Part shown: positions 20,811 to 30,234 of the stretch, piece after piece
How positions within the stretch are numbered: position 1 is the stretch's first letter
Layout: each line of letters opens with the position of its first letter
Assembly (NCBI GenBank): GCA_032718475.1
Contig: JAUCBJ010007955.1
Coordinates: 1 to 64,000 of the forward strand
Length of the DNA stretch: 64,000 nt
Direction: 5' to 3'
From: Nemertoderma westbladi
Lineage: Eukaryota > Xenacoelomorpha > Nemertodermatida > Nemertodermatidae
Translations under genes and position numbers: made by a program
Notes under the pieces: generated by a model
The model's input: the letters and a program-made list of their open reading frames with translations, nothing else
What the model was told of the DNA's origin: nothing
Databases searched by the model: none

Positions 20811-23800
20811 ATGAGTGACAAACCAGACTATACGAAAAATACACCTACCGACTATGACTCATGCGACGGAGATAAGTCAGCAGCGGAAGAACAACAGGGG
20901 AAGACTCGCGAGCCTACCGAACCTACACCGTGTGCGTCACCAGTACATCCAACGGGAGTACCGGATGCCGTAGTACGAGGCGACGGCAGGACCGAGGACT
21001 TTCTAACTGTTCCGCAACCTAGGTATAGGGAAACGGACATGGTAAGTTCAGCAGGAAGTCAGGAAAGCGTTGTTAGGAGCGTCGGTGGATACATGGCGCA
21101 TATTACCAGGAGTATTGGAGAAGGCCAACGCATATTAGACGGGTTGACTGCTCCGATGTCTCGATTCGAGTTCTACACCCTCCAGGTTAGAGTACAGAGT
21201 AAAGTATATAAGTCCGTAGATAATCTAGTTGGCCTACAAGATCTAGCTAGACAGAGACAGGACATGGATACTCAACTTAGAATCCTCGAGAAACTAATGA
21301 TCGCTAGAGAGAAACTGATTCAGTTTAAGTCGACGATTAGACAGATACAACAGGAACAAGCGGACCAGTTGTTAGGTGAGTCAGTTTCGGACGAATTATT
21401 ACAGCCCGAGGAAGAACAGGAACTGTACCGACTGGATGGACAATTGAAACATCTGACGGACCACTTACGTATGTGCGGCGAGGATGTCGGAGATTGGGAA
21501 ACCGTGCCGGAATATACGAGGGAAACTTCACCCGTACGAATCGAATCGGCACCGGGAATACTGAATCAATCACTGGTGAGTATTCGCAGCGAGATTAACG
21601 AGGTAAGCATGGTCACGTCAGAAGTTGCTCGACAACAGCAACAGTTCTACAGACAGCAACACGAGATGGAAGAACAAACTCAACTGCTAATGATACAAAC
21701 AGCGGTAGAGGAAGAGAAAATACGTGTTGCGAATGTAGCGAGAATCTCTCATCTGCAGGAACAAGCCGAACTCGAAGCGGCCGAAATGGAAAGGTTAGAG
21801 TTGGACATTGCCCAACAAGCGGCAGCGGCCGAGTTAGCGCAACGAACGGCAACAGCCGAGTTAGAGCGACAAACGGCAGCGGCAGCGGCAGCGGCCGAGT
21901 TAGAGCGACAAACGGAAACGGCAGAGTTAGAAAGAAAAAGGTTAGTTTCAGAAGCCAGAGTCGAGATGAAGACACGGCAAATAAAAGCCCAACAAGCGAT
22001 ACGACAAGCAGAGTTCGAGGCGCAACAACAACAAACGGAACAACGAGAAAAGGAAGTTAAACTTCGTTTCGAACTTGAGAAAAGGGCGAGAGAATTAGCC
22101 GAAACCAAGGAAAATCTGGATCTTCTAGCCCGTGATCGATCGATGAGATCTCGTGACGGACATGATTTGGACCAGATAGAGGTAAGGCACCGCCAAATCC
22201 AGGAACGACTAAAGGAAGGTTCGATAGGAGCACCTGGACGGGAACGACAATTAGTAAAGGACTTATGTCAAAGATTCCCTCAAGTAACCCCTATGTTCGC
22301 ACCAGTTACAACTAAGGAATCTGTTTCGATTGCGGGTAGTAGTGATATTTCTCCTATCCATGGTGCGACGGAACACAGGTTTGTTATTCCGGACAAGTTT
22401 ACACCGCCAAGAGCAACGTCGTCGCCTATTCCGAAAGTCAAGGTAAGTAACCCACCGATTACAGATCGTAGTAGTTTGTTGACTGGACCTGCACTACTGA
22501 CGACTAAACAGGTGAGTCCACCTTTGACGCCAAAACCTGTTATACACTACGCTTACCCAATGACTTTTAGGCCAACAAGGCCTTTGGATTCAAATGCTGT
22601 CATTCGACCACGACTTCAGTTTACATCGCAATCTACGACTTCGAGGAAGACTTGTGAGCCTACCGAACAACGGAGAACAGTGGATACGCGACCGTTCAAC
22701 CAGTGTACATCGCAATCTACGACTTCGAGGAAGACTTGTGAGCCTACCGAACAACGGAGACTAGTGGATACGCGACTGTTCAACCAGTGTACATCGCAAT
22801 CTACGACTTCGAGGAAGACTTGTGAGCCTACCGAACAACGGAGATCAGTGGACGATGTTCCGAAACGGAATGTTAGAATTCGTACGACACAACGGACGCG
22901 AGCACGTCGACCACCATATCCAGATGATAGTAGTACTTCGAGCGAATCGGATTACCCGAAACGCGAGGTATTTAGAACAGGGGCGGCCGATGAATATAAA
23001 CGTGAGCGTTCAGACAACTCCTTTGCAGACAATCCTCCACAGAATACACCAACACAGAAGGCGTTACAACCAACGGACGCAATCAGTACACAACAGTTCG
23101 CCGACATCCTGCGACCAGTTGTTAACAAGTTGGCTCAGATTGAGGAGCGTCTGGAGGAAGTTCAAACCGACAGTTCGAGGAACACTGAGTTCGAACACAA
23201 TAGACACCCGAAGGAACCACAAAGACCGGTACCTTCAAAAAACACATCGTATCAGGGAAAAGCGCCAAGAAGGGATATCAACCAGTGTACCAACCAAGGA
23301 CGCGAAACTCTGAACGTTGCCGAGGAGATAGCGAAATTCGCAGCGAGACAAGGATTGCCGGTACAACAACCACCGAAGTTTTCTGGTAGTTCAAAACACT
23401 GGCACACATTCGTAGACTATATTGAATCTCAGATCGCCGTGTGCGCCTTTACATCACGGGAGAAGTTTAATTACCTGCTTCAAACGTTGTCAGGAGAACC
23501 TAAACGTTTGGCAGAGACCTTCGTTGGTGTACCGGACGCCTTCGAACTAGCGTACGATCGTTTAACTTCGATATACGGAGGTACAGTCAGTATGGCCAGG
23601 TCAGTAATAGAGGAACTCTGTAAGGGAGGGGCTATCACTAAACCCGTCGACTTATTAAAACTGGCCGACGAGATAAAGAACGCTATCACTACTTTAAGAT
23701 CCATTGGACAACTTGACTACGGGAATACCCCTACAGTCCTATTAAAGATCATAGGACGACTCCACCATCGACTTCGTCGGGAGTGGAGAAAGATCGAATA

Positions 23801-26800
23801 CCAGCGAGAAGAGCGGGGTGGATTCTTAAAACTGGAGGATGTGTACCTTTTGATATCCAGGGAAGCAGTTGTAGAGACTCGATCTAACTACACTGACCAG
23901 CACATCGTGGCAGAAGGAATCACATTGCCATCCTCCAACCGACAAAAACCCCAGACAACATCCACTAAGACGGCCACTTACACCACACCGACGGAATCAC
24001 GACAATTCTCGGACGGTAGTAGGGTATCTGCGCCCATTGGAACAAAACAGACGAGACAACAACTCAGTACCGACTTCAGCGGCTGCCAATACTGCGAGCA
24101 TTTAGGCAAGCGGTATATCGGTCACAAGTTACGAGGTTGTCGACAATTTCGCGAGTTGAACTCAGAAGAACGACGGCTGCAAATACGGCCATTGGACTCT
24201 TGTTGGCGGTGTACGCAACACGGACACGTCCGTAAAGATTGCCCAAATACCGACACTTGTCCATCCTGTGGACGCAACCACGACGGTCTGCTCCACACAG
24301 ACAGCCACACACCGACAAAACGCTTCGCCAGGGAACACCCGGAAGCAGCAGCGAGATGTGATGCAGCCTACAGAAAACGAGAATCGAAAACGACTCCGAC
24401 CTTCGTGACCCATATTGAGGATTGCTTCTCTGAACAACCCGGATCGTCGGACGAAGAGTCAGAAGACGACGACGTATATTCGGATGGAGATGAACAGCCA
24501 TCGATCGCGCTTCTGACTACTGACCAACTGAAGGGATTCAGTGTAATTCCGATTAAGATTACTGGCACAAAGTGGAGTAAGAGAATCTACGCTATTCTAG
24601 ATTCAGCCTCATCTCACAGTTACGTGGATGAAAAGATAGCTGACGTCGTGACGGATCTCAGACAAGGTAAGCGTGTCAGTTATACCGTAAGTAGTATGCA
24701 CGGACAGCGTGCAATACCAGTGACACGAGTCAAGTTAAACTTAGACTCTCTTCTTCCGAAATCGCAACACAGCGAGAGGGAGAGGTCTTTGTTACCCTTC
24801 AAGGATTTGACCTTTGCGGCCACAAAAGACTTTAGTAACCTACTAGGTCCGGTCCCAGAACAATCCTTGGAGGACCGTAAGTATTTCAGACACCTTGGTG
24901 TACCTGAATGTCCTGTCAATTATAGATCGGTAGCCATGCTGATCGGGACGGACCAATTCAACCTACATCAAGTGTGGGAAACCAGACCATCGGCAGTCGT
25001 AGCGGGAAACGCATACGCCTGTAGAATGCCGATAGGGTGGTATACTCGAGCGCCTGTGCGCACACTAGACGTAAGTGACGAGGAAGACGATGTACGAAGT
25101 ACATGTAGTTTATTAACTACAAATTCAATCCATTCCTTTTCACGCGACGTGGACCATACTACCTTACAGACAAAACATAACAGACATGTAACTAGTATGA
25201 TAAGTCACAAGGAGCAGCTAACCCACCAGGTGAGTTTAGAACTTGGGGAGAAGACGAGTCAGCTAGAGATTCCATCGACGACAGATGATAACGCCGGAAG
25301 GCTTGCGAGTCTACCTACCCCAACAACCTCAACAATGCCCGTCGAGATCGATGATGACGCGTTGAGAAATCACCAATTGGAACAAGCTGTATTGGACAAA
25401 GAATTAACGGAGAAGACTATCAGGTGGTTAGAACAAGATACAGCTGAACCTGGTAGCTACGAACCTTGTATGTCGGAACAAGAGAAACAATCTTTGAGGA
25501 TCATGGAAGATACTATCCGCCAGACGAAAGACGGACATTATGAGGTAGGGATGTTATGGCGTAGCCAAAGTCCTAAACTCATAAATAACTATCCACTGGC
25601 TCTAAGACGTCTACACTCAATACGGCAACGTCTATTAAAGGACGAGAAAGCCCATCTGCAGTACAACACTCAGATGGAGACGTATTTGACTAAGGGATAC
25701 GCTATCCGAATGACTAACCCGGAGATAGTGACTGACCAAACATATTACTTGCCACATCACTTTGTGAGACACCCCGACAAACCAGACAAAGTACATGTAG
25801 TCAATGACTGTGCGGCTCTGTTTGAGGGAATGTCCCTCAATAGCGAGTTGATGGATGGACCAAACATGAATAATTATCTTATGGGGGTGATTATGCGCTT
25901 CCGTCAGCGTCAAGTAGCTTTTACTTGTGACGTTGAAGCGATGTTTCACCAAGTGAGAGCGTTAGAGCGAGACAGAGACAGTTTGCGGTTCCTCTGGTAC
26001 CCAGAAGGAGACTTAAGTCTACCACCGGCGACTTACCAAATGCAAGTTCGCGTTTTCGGTGCCAGGGACAGCCCAAACTGCACGATGTACGCCCTAAAAC
26101 AAGCCGCTAGGGATCAGAAACACCTGTATGACCCAGAGATAATTAGGATTGTGGAACGTGACTTTTACGTCGACGACGGATTACAGAGTTGCGACACAGT
26201 AGAACGTGCTACAACAGTAGCACATCAATTACGGGACTGCTTAGCGGGCGGAGGTTTTAACCTCACCAAATTCGCCTCAAACAGTGCCGAATTAGTAGAC
26301 TCATTCGGAACGACTGAGCGTGGAGGTGGTGACATAGACCTAGAGTTCGAACCACTACCGACGACCAAGGTGTTGGGGCTCTTTTGGGACCCAAACACGG
26401 ACAACTTTCGAGTGAAAGTGAGACTGGACAGTCAAGAAAACACACTGACAAAGAGATCATGCTTGTCAAAATTGAGCCGATTGTTCGATCCATTAGGATT
26501 CATCAGTCCAATAATACTGCAAGCCCGCATTTATATGCGCAGTATTTGGAAGGATGGACTGACATGGGACGAGCCGATCTCATCAGACCAAGTGGACTTA
26601 TGGAAGACCTGGGAGGCGGAATTATCTTCGCTAGAGGATTATTCCATACCCAGAGTCTACTTTCCATTACAAACAACATTTCCTGACAACTTGGAATTAC
26701 ATTGTTTTTCTGACGCCAGTGACAACGGTTTTGGTGTGGCAGCGTACTTGCGCAGACAAGTAGACTCAGCAGAATTCGATGTTTCGCTCATTACTTCTAA

Positions 26801-29570
26801 GGCAAAAACAATGCCTACTAAGTATATGACGACACCACGAGCTGAGCTACAAGCCGCAACCCTGTCAACCACCATCGTGAACCTCATACAGACAGAACTA
26901 CAGTCAAGTTTACAGATATTTTATTGGACTGACGCGACGTTGGTTTTATTTTACATAAACAACGACACACTTGAATTCAAGACATTCGTAGCTAACCGTC
27001 GCGCAGAAATTCTAGACCGTTCAATAAAAGAGGATTGGCGACATTGTCCCGGACCACAAAACCCAGCTGATATTGCGTCGCGAGGAATGATGCCTGAGGA
27101 ATTCTGTAAACCGGAAAACAAAGAATTTTGGCAACACGGGCCCCAATTCTTGCAGAAATCGACACAAGATTGGCCTCCGTTATACGACAACAAGTCTAAC
27201 ACTATCCCTAAGGACGCCGAAATCAAGAAACCAAAAAAGGGGAAGGCAAAGAAAAGGACGACGGCGGCAAAACTCAAGAAAAAACCGAAGGCGAAATGGA
27301 AAGATATAACTTCAAAGGTCAAGAGAGGAAGACTTGCGAGCCTTTCTACACCAGACATATCGCCAGACGGTCAACCAGACACGTTACTAGACGGTCAACC
27401 AGACGTTTTGCCAGACATATCACAAAATGTTCTACCAGACACTAGTAACATATTGACAAACAGTAAAGCCGCAGTTTCCCTATTGGAGCAGCCTTCTATT
27501 GACAAACAACCAGATACGTTACCAGACGTATCGCCAGACACATTACTAGACAGTCGACTAGACATTTTGTCAGAAACATCACAAAATGTTCTACCGGACA
27601 TTAGTAATGTATCGACTAACAGTAAAGCCGCAGTTTCCCTATTGGAGCGGCCTTGTATTGACAAACTACCAATTTTGACACACTTGAGCAACCATAAGCA
27701 CGGTGAAACCTCATGTATTACAGATGTGGGTAGTACCTACGCTAATGTAAATACAGGTGTTACTCTGCGCTCAAGAGACATACCAAACTTGCAACCTATG
27801 GTGAGACCTGGGATTAATGTCGGCAGAAAATTAAGTTTACCGAAACCCAGTGACCCCATAGAGTTCAAACCACCATTAACGATCGACTTACAAAGTACTG
27901 ACAATCAAGGTAAGAAGACGAAGAAGGACAAATTACTTGTAGACCCGGACGGATCAACAGTCAACAAGGGAATACCTACCGGCGGACCCGTGGGCCCTTC
28001 TAGTAATTCAAAACCTTCCAAAATCTCCATTGACTTACCTGATGACGTCACAAATACTCACGTCGACCGGATTATAAACTTAACAGACTCTTGGTCAAAC
28101 GCTTGCCGAAAGTTAGCGTGGATTGTACGTTTTGTACAATACGTTAAAGGCAAACGCGACTTTACACGTCGACTTACATTGGCTGAGATTGACAGGTGTG
28201 AGATTAAATTAATTCGCCATTACCCACTGCGATATTTCGCGCGCGAATTCACATCCATAAATCAAGGTCAACCAATCAAGTCGTCACCAATACTGAGTTG
28301 GAGTCCGATTATTTATAATGGCTTAATTTGTCATAAATCTCGGCTTCAAAACATTGACTTTAACACAAACTTTAGGTACCCAATAATAATACCGCAACAT
28401 CACGAACTACAACGTGCAATGATACTGGACGCACATTTACATCTGAAACACGCTGGAAGACATCACTGTCTTTCCTACTTACGTACAAGATTTGTATTAA
28501 TTAGACCCAGTAAAGCGTTAAGTTCAGTGACACGTACGTGTATTATTTGTAAAAAGGTACATTCTAGAATAGGTACCCAAGAAATGAGTGAACTTCCACA
28601 AGCACGACTTCAAGCATTCAGACCACCTTTTACAGAGACTGGAATTGATTGCTTTGGTCCCATACATACGAAACGTGGACGTATACTAGTAAAACGCTGG
28701 GGACTGATTTTCATATGTATGTCCAGTAGGGCAGTTCATATTGAACGTGTGATGGATCTTTCCACCAACGCGTTTATACTAGCACTGCGGCGATTTATCG
28801 CTAGACGCGGACTAGTGAAATGCTTGTACTCAGACCAAGGGACAAACTTTGTTGGTGCTCGGAATGAGATTGCTAGAGCCTTTAAGAAATTAGATCATGA
28901 TCAAATCTCGAACGAACTACAACCTCACAAGATTGTTTGGAAGTTTAATCCTCCGGATAGTCCTTGGAGGGGCGGAGTCTGGGAGAGATTGATTAGATCT
29001 ATCAAAACGGCAATGGCAAAGGTCATTCCAGTAAACCACATACTGACAGACGACCAACTGACAACACTGTTTGTTGAAATCGAGGCAATACTAAATACTA
29101 GACCAATAGTATTAGTACCCGATGACAAACAATCTCAGTTTGCTTTGACACCGGCGCACCTGCTTATGCAGGCACCGACCACATTGACACCTATTTCTAT
29201 TCCAATAGAAAGCGACAGCTACGGTAGAAAAGCGTGGAAAATCACGCAACTACTGGCTAACAAATTCTGGGAAATATGGCAAAACCATTATTTGCCCTCT
29301 ATTTCTGCCAGAACAACATGGTACAATAACACCCGCGCATTAAAGCCGGGAGATCACGTGCTGTTAGCGGAAGTGAATCTAAAAAGACGCTTCTGGATAA
29401 CAGGTGTAATTTTAGCCACACATCCATCTATGGATGGAGTGACAAGAACTGTGACGGTACGGACAATTGACGGTCGTACAGTAGACAGACCGACTCAACG
29501 TCTCGTACTTCTTGAAGAGACTCGTAATGAGTCTGGAGACTACAAATCTCCACCTAATACTAGTAAATAA
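20811..29570 (+). CDS. BEL/Pao Gag-Pol polyprotein (2919 aa)
   Basis: One uninterrupted frame. Residues ~1-850 are a long Gag N-terminal region with a Gln/Ala/Glu-rich probable coiled coil (~270-440) and three 28-residue tandem repeats (~612-690). A DUF1759-type Gag core lies at ~855-1010 (PPKFSGSSKHWHTF, then LYDRL-like turns). Cys/His clusters at ~1092-1160 include CWRCTQHGHVRKDC, a CCHC zinc knuckle. The aspartic protease at ~1262 has LDSASSHSYV (DSA instead of DSG). RT shows CDVEAMFHQV at ~1706 and FYVDDGLQS at ~1784. A Pao-type segment SRLFDPLGFISPI follows, then RNase H with DASDNGFG near 1967. A Lys-rich stretch and a Pro-Asp-rich repeat (~2140-2290) separate RNase H from integrase. 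Integrase has an HHCC domain (~2540), catalytic D in GIDCFG (~2611), D in SDQGTNF (~2674) and E in GGVWERL (~2724), then a C-terminal DUF5641-like domain. It is much longer than usual Pao polyproteins because of the Gag extension and the RNase H-IN linker. Confidence 0.92.
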   Translation: MSDKPDYTKNTPTDYDSCDGDKSAAEEQQGKTREPTEPTPCASPVHPTGVPDAVVRGDGRTEDFLTVPQPRYRETDMVSSAGSQESVVRSVGGYMAHITRSIGEGQRILDGLTAPMSRFEFYTLQVRVQSKVYKSVDNLVGLQDLARQRQDMDTQLRILEKLMIAREKLIQFKSTIRQIQQEQADQLLGESVSDELLQPEEEQELYRLDGQLKHLTDHLRMCGEDVGDWETVPEYTRETSPVRIESAPGILNQSLVSIRSEINEVSMVTSEVARQQQQFYRQQHEMEEQTQLLMIQTAVEEEKIRVANVARISHLQEQAELEAAEMERLELDIAQQAAAAELAQRTATAELERQTAAAAAAAELERQTETAELERKRLVSEARVEMKTRQIKAQQAIRQAEFEAQQQQTEQREKEVKLRFELEKRARELAETKENLDLLARDRSMRSRDGHDLDQIEVRHRQIQERLKEGSIGAPGRERQLVKDLCQRFPQVTPMFAPVTTKESVSIAGSSDISPIHGATEHRFVIPDKFTPPRATSSPIPKVKVSNPPITDRSSLLTGPALLTTKQVSPPLTPKPVIHYAYPMTFRPTRPLDSNAVIRPRLQFTSQSTTSRKTCEPTEQRRTVDTRPFNQCTSQSTTSRKTCEPTEQRRLVDTRLFNQCTSQSTTSRKTCEPTEQRRSVDDVPKRNVRIRTTQRTRARRPPYPDDSSTSSESDYPKREVFRTGAADEYKRERSDNSFADNPPQNTPTQKALQPTDAISTQQFADILRPVVNKLAQIEERLEEVQTDSSRNTEFEHNRHPKEPQRPVPSKNTSYQGKAPRRDINQCTNQGRETLNVAEEIAKFAARQGLPVQQPPKFSGSSKHWHTFVDYIESQIAVCAFTSREKFNYLLQTLSGEPKRLAETFVGVPDAFELAYDRLTSIYGGTVSMARSVIEELCKGGAITKPVDLLKLADEIKNAITTLRSIGQLDYGNTPTVLLKIIGRLHHRLRREWRKIEYQREERGGFLKLEDVYLLISREAVVETRSNYTDQHIVAEGITLPSSNRQKPQTTSTKTATYTTPTESRQFSDGSRVSAPIGTKQTRQQLSTDFSGCQYCEHLGKRYIGHKLRGCRQFRELNSEERRLQIRPLDSCWRCTQHGHVRKDCPNTDTCPSCGRNHDGLLHTDSHTPTKRFAREHPEAAARCDAAYRKRESKTTPTFVTHIEDCFSEQPGSSDEESEDDDVYSDGDEQPSIALLTTDQLKGFSVIPIKITGTKWSKRIYAILDSASSHSYVDEKIADVVTDLRQGKRVSYTVSSMHGQRAIPVTRVKLNLDSLLPKSQHSERERSLLPFKDLTFAATKDFSNLLGPVPEQSLEDRKYFRHLGVPECPVNYRSVAMLIGTDQFNLHQVWETRPSAVVAGNAYACRMPIGWYTRAPVRTLDVSDEEDDVRSTCSLLTTNSIHSFSRDVDHTTLQTKHNRHVTSMISHKEQLTHQVSLELGEKTSQLEIPSTTDDNAGRLASLPTPTTSTMPVEIDDDALRNHQLEQAVLDKELTEKTIRWLEQDTAEPGSYEPCMSEQEKQSLRIMEDTIRQTKDGHYEVGMLWRSQSPKLINNYPLALRRLHSIRQRLLKDEKAHLQYNTQMETYLTKGYAIRMTNPEIVTDQTYYLPHHFVRHPDKPDKVHVVNDCAALFEGMSLNSELMDGPNMNNYLMGVIMRFRQRQVAFTCDVEAMFHQVRALERDRDSLRFLWYPEGDLSLPPATYQMQVRVFGARDSPNCTMYALKQAARDQKHLYDPEIIRIVERDFYVDDGLQSCDTVERATTVAHQLRDCLAGGGFNLTKFASNSAELVDSFGTTERGGGDIDLEFEPLPTTKVLGLFWDPNTDNFRVKVRLDSQENTLTKRSCLSKLSRLFDPLGFISPIILQARIYMRSIWKDGLTWDEPISSDQVDLWKTWEAELSSLEDYSIPRVYFPLQTTFPDNLELHCFSDASDNGFGVAAYLRRQVDSAEFDVSLITSKAKTMPTKYMTTPRAELQAATLSTTIVNLIQTELQSSLQIFYWTDATLVLFYINNDTLEFKTFVANRRAEILDRSIKEDWRHCPGPQNPADIASRGMMPEEFCKPENKEFWQHGPQFLQKSTQDWPPLYDNKSNTIPKDAEIKKPKKGKAKKRTTAAKLKKKPKAKWKDITSKVKRGRLASLSTPDISPDGQPDTLLDGQPDVLPDISQNVLPDTSNILTNSKAAVSLLEQPSIDKQPDTLPDVSPDTLLDSRLDILSETSQNVLPDISNVSTNSKAAVSLLERPCIDKLPILTHLSNHKHGETSCITDVGSTYANVNTGVTLRSRDIPNLQPMVRPGINVGRKLSLPKPSDPIEFKPPLTIDLQSTDNQGKKTKKDKLLVDPDGSTVNKGIPTGGPVGPSSNSKPSKISIDLPDDVTNTHVDRIINLTDSWSNACRKLAWIVRFVQYVKGKRDFTRRLTLAEIDRCEIKLIRHYPLRYFAREFTSINQGQPIKSSPILSWSPIIYNGLICHKSRLQNIDFNTNFRYPIIIPQHHELQRAMILDAHLHLKHAGRHHCLSYLRTRFVLIRPSKALSSVTRTCIICKKVHSRIGTQEMSELPQARLQAFRPPFTETGIDCFGPIHTKRGRILVKRWGLIFICMSSRAVHIERVMDLSTNAFILALRRFIARRGLVKCLYSDQGTNFVGARNEIARAFKKLDHDQISNELQPHKIVWKFNPPDSPWRGGVWERLIRSIKTAMAKVIPVNHILTDDQLTTLFVEIEAILNTRPIVLVPDDKQSQFALTPAHLLMQAPTTLTPISIPIESDSYGRKAWKITQLLANKFWEIWQNHYLPSISARTTWYNNTRALKPGDHVLLAEVNLKRRFWITGVILATHPSMDGVTRTVTVRTIDGRTVDRPTQRLVLLEETRNESGDYKSPPNTSK
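20899..20918 (+). other. First copy of a 20-nt repeated dyad motif
   Basis: GGAAGACTCGCGAGCCTACC. Near-identical same-strand copies occur at 22,645, 22,729, 22,813, 25,296, 27,327, 29,857, 31,006, 33,981, 34,306 and 34,502. The consensus GGAAGACTYGYGAGCCTWYC is an imperfect palindrome around CTCGCGAG; the Y variants mostly keep Watson-Crick or G-U pairing. In coding copies it is read in two different frames (KTxEPT versus GRLASLxT), so the nucleotide sequence, not the peptide, is conserved. Confidence 0.8.
22618..22869 (+). repeat. 84-bp in-frame tandem repeat in gag (three copies)
   Basis: Three units of 84 bp (28 codons), each with TSQSTTSRKTCEPTEQRR in the protein and a copy of the 20-nt dyad motif at 22,645, 22,729 and 22,813. 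The near identity of the units indicates recent local duplication. Confidence 0.85.
27340..27670 (+). repeat. Pro-Asp-rich repeat between RNase H and integrase
   Basis: It encodes repeated short units of the type xPDTLLD/xPDVLPD and two copies of a longer unit ending TNSKAAVSLLE(Q/R)P. It follows a Lys-rich segment with nuclear-localisation character at about 27,226-27,330. Such a linker between RNase H and integrase is not a standard feature of BEL/Pao polyproteins. Confidence 0.7.
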
Positions 29571-30234
29571 TTAGGAGTTTACAAATAGATTTCCACGTAC
29601 CTGTACACTGTAGTAAGGACAGCGGTAGAATTCCATTGTCTTTATATGTGAACATTGAGGGTAGTACCCTTATGTGTCACATAGGAGCAGGATTTGTAGG
29701 TATAAGAAATGGAATTCTACTTGGAACTCACAATATTGAGACATTTTCGAAAATTTAGACAATCCATTTGGATTTGAAAATTTTTTAAAAAATTTTCTCC
29801 AGTGAATAGATTTCAGGGTACAGTCGGGTGGAACTTAAAATTAGAGAAACAAGAGAGGAAGACTTGCGAGCCTTTCTTAAAATTTTAATTAAATTTTACA
29901 CAGTCTTGTTTCAATAAGTTACGTCAATAAATAGACTCCCCTATATTTATTTACTAATTCTTGACTGCTTATTTTCTGATAATAGTTTGGGATCAAAAAG
30001 TGAGTATTTTAGACTCACGGCCAGTTTAGCCCAAATTCGTTTTTATTTCGGCAAAAAATTTTAGATAAGAAGCAGCGTGTCATTAAAGAAACCCTAGATC
30101 TTAGGCTATGGGTAGGAGGTTAGAGCGTTGTCGAGCCCAAAGGGCAGACGAAACTCTCACGTCTCCTCACAACTAACTACAAACTCTGTTGTATTCCCTC
30201 TAGTAGTAATGATTATGTAACTACACCCCTAATT
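29571..30234 (+). other. Spacer between gag-pol and second ORF, with nested hairpin
   Basis: 664 bp non-coding. At 29,626-29,719 a nested structure is visible: a perfect 12-bp outer stem (TAGAATTCCATT / AATGGAATTCTA), a 7-bp middle stem (TATGTGA / TCACATA) and an AGGGT-agt-ACCCT inner hairpin. A copy of the 20-nt dyad is at 29,857-29,876. The spacer must provide a way to express the downstream ORF (spliced RNA, internal promoter or internal entry); none is proven here. Confidence 0.65.

Noticed and set aside
21613-22108. Minus-strand ORFs opposite the gag coiled coil
   Set aside because: Antisense shadows of the gag-pol frame with low-complexity composition.
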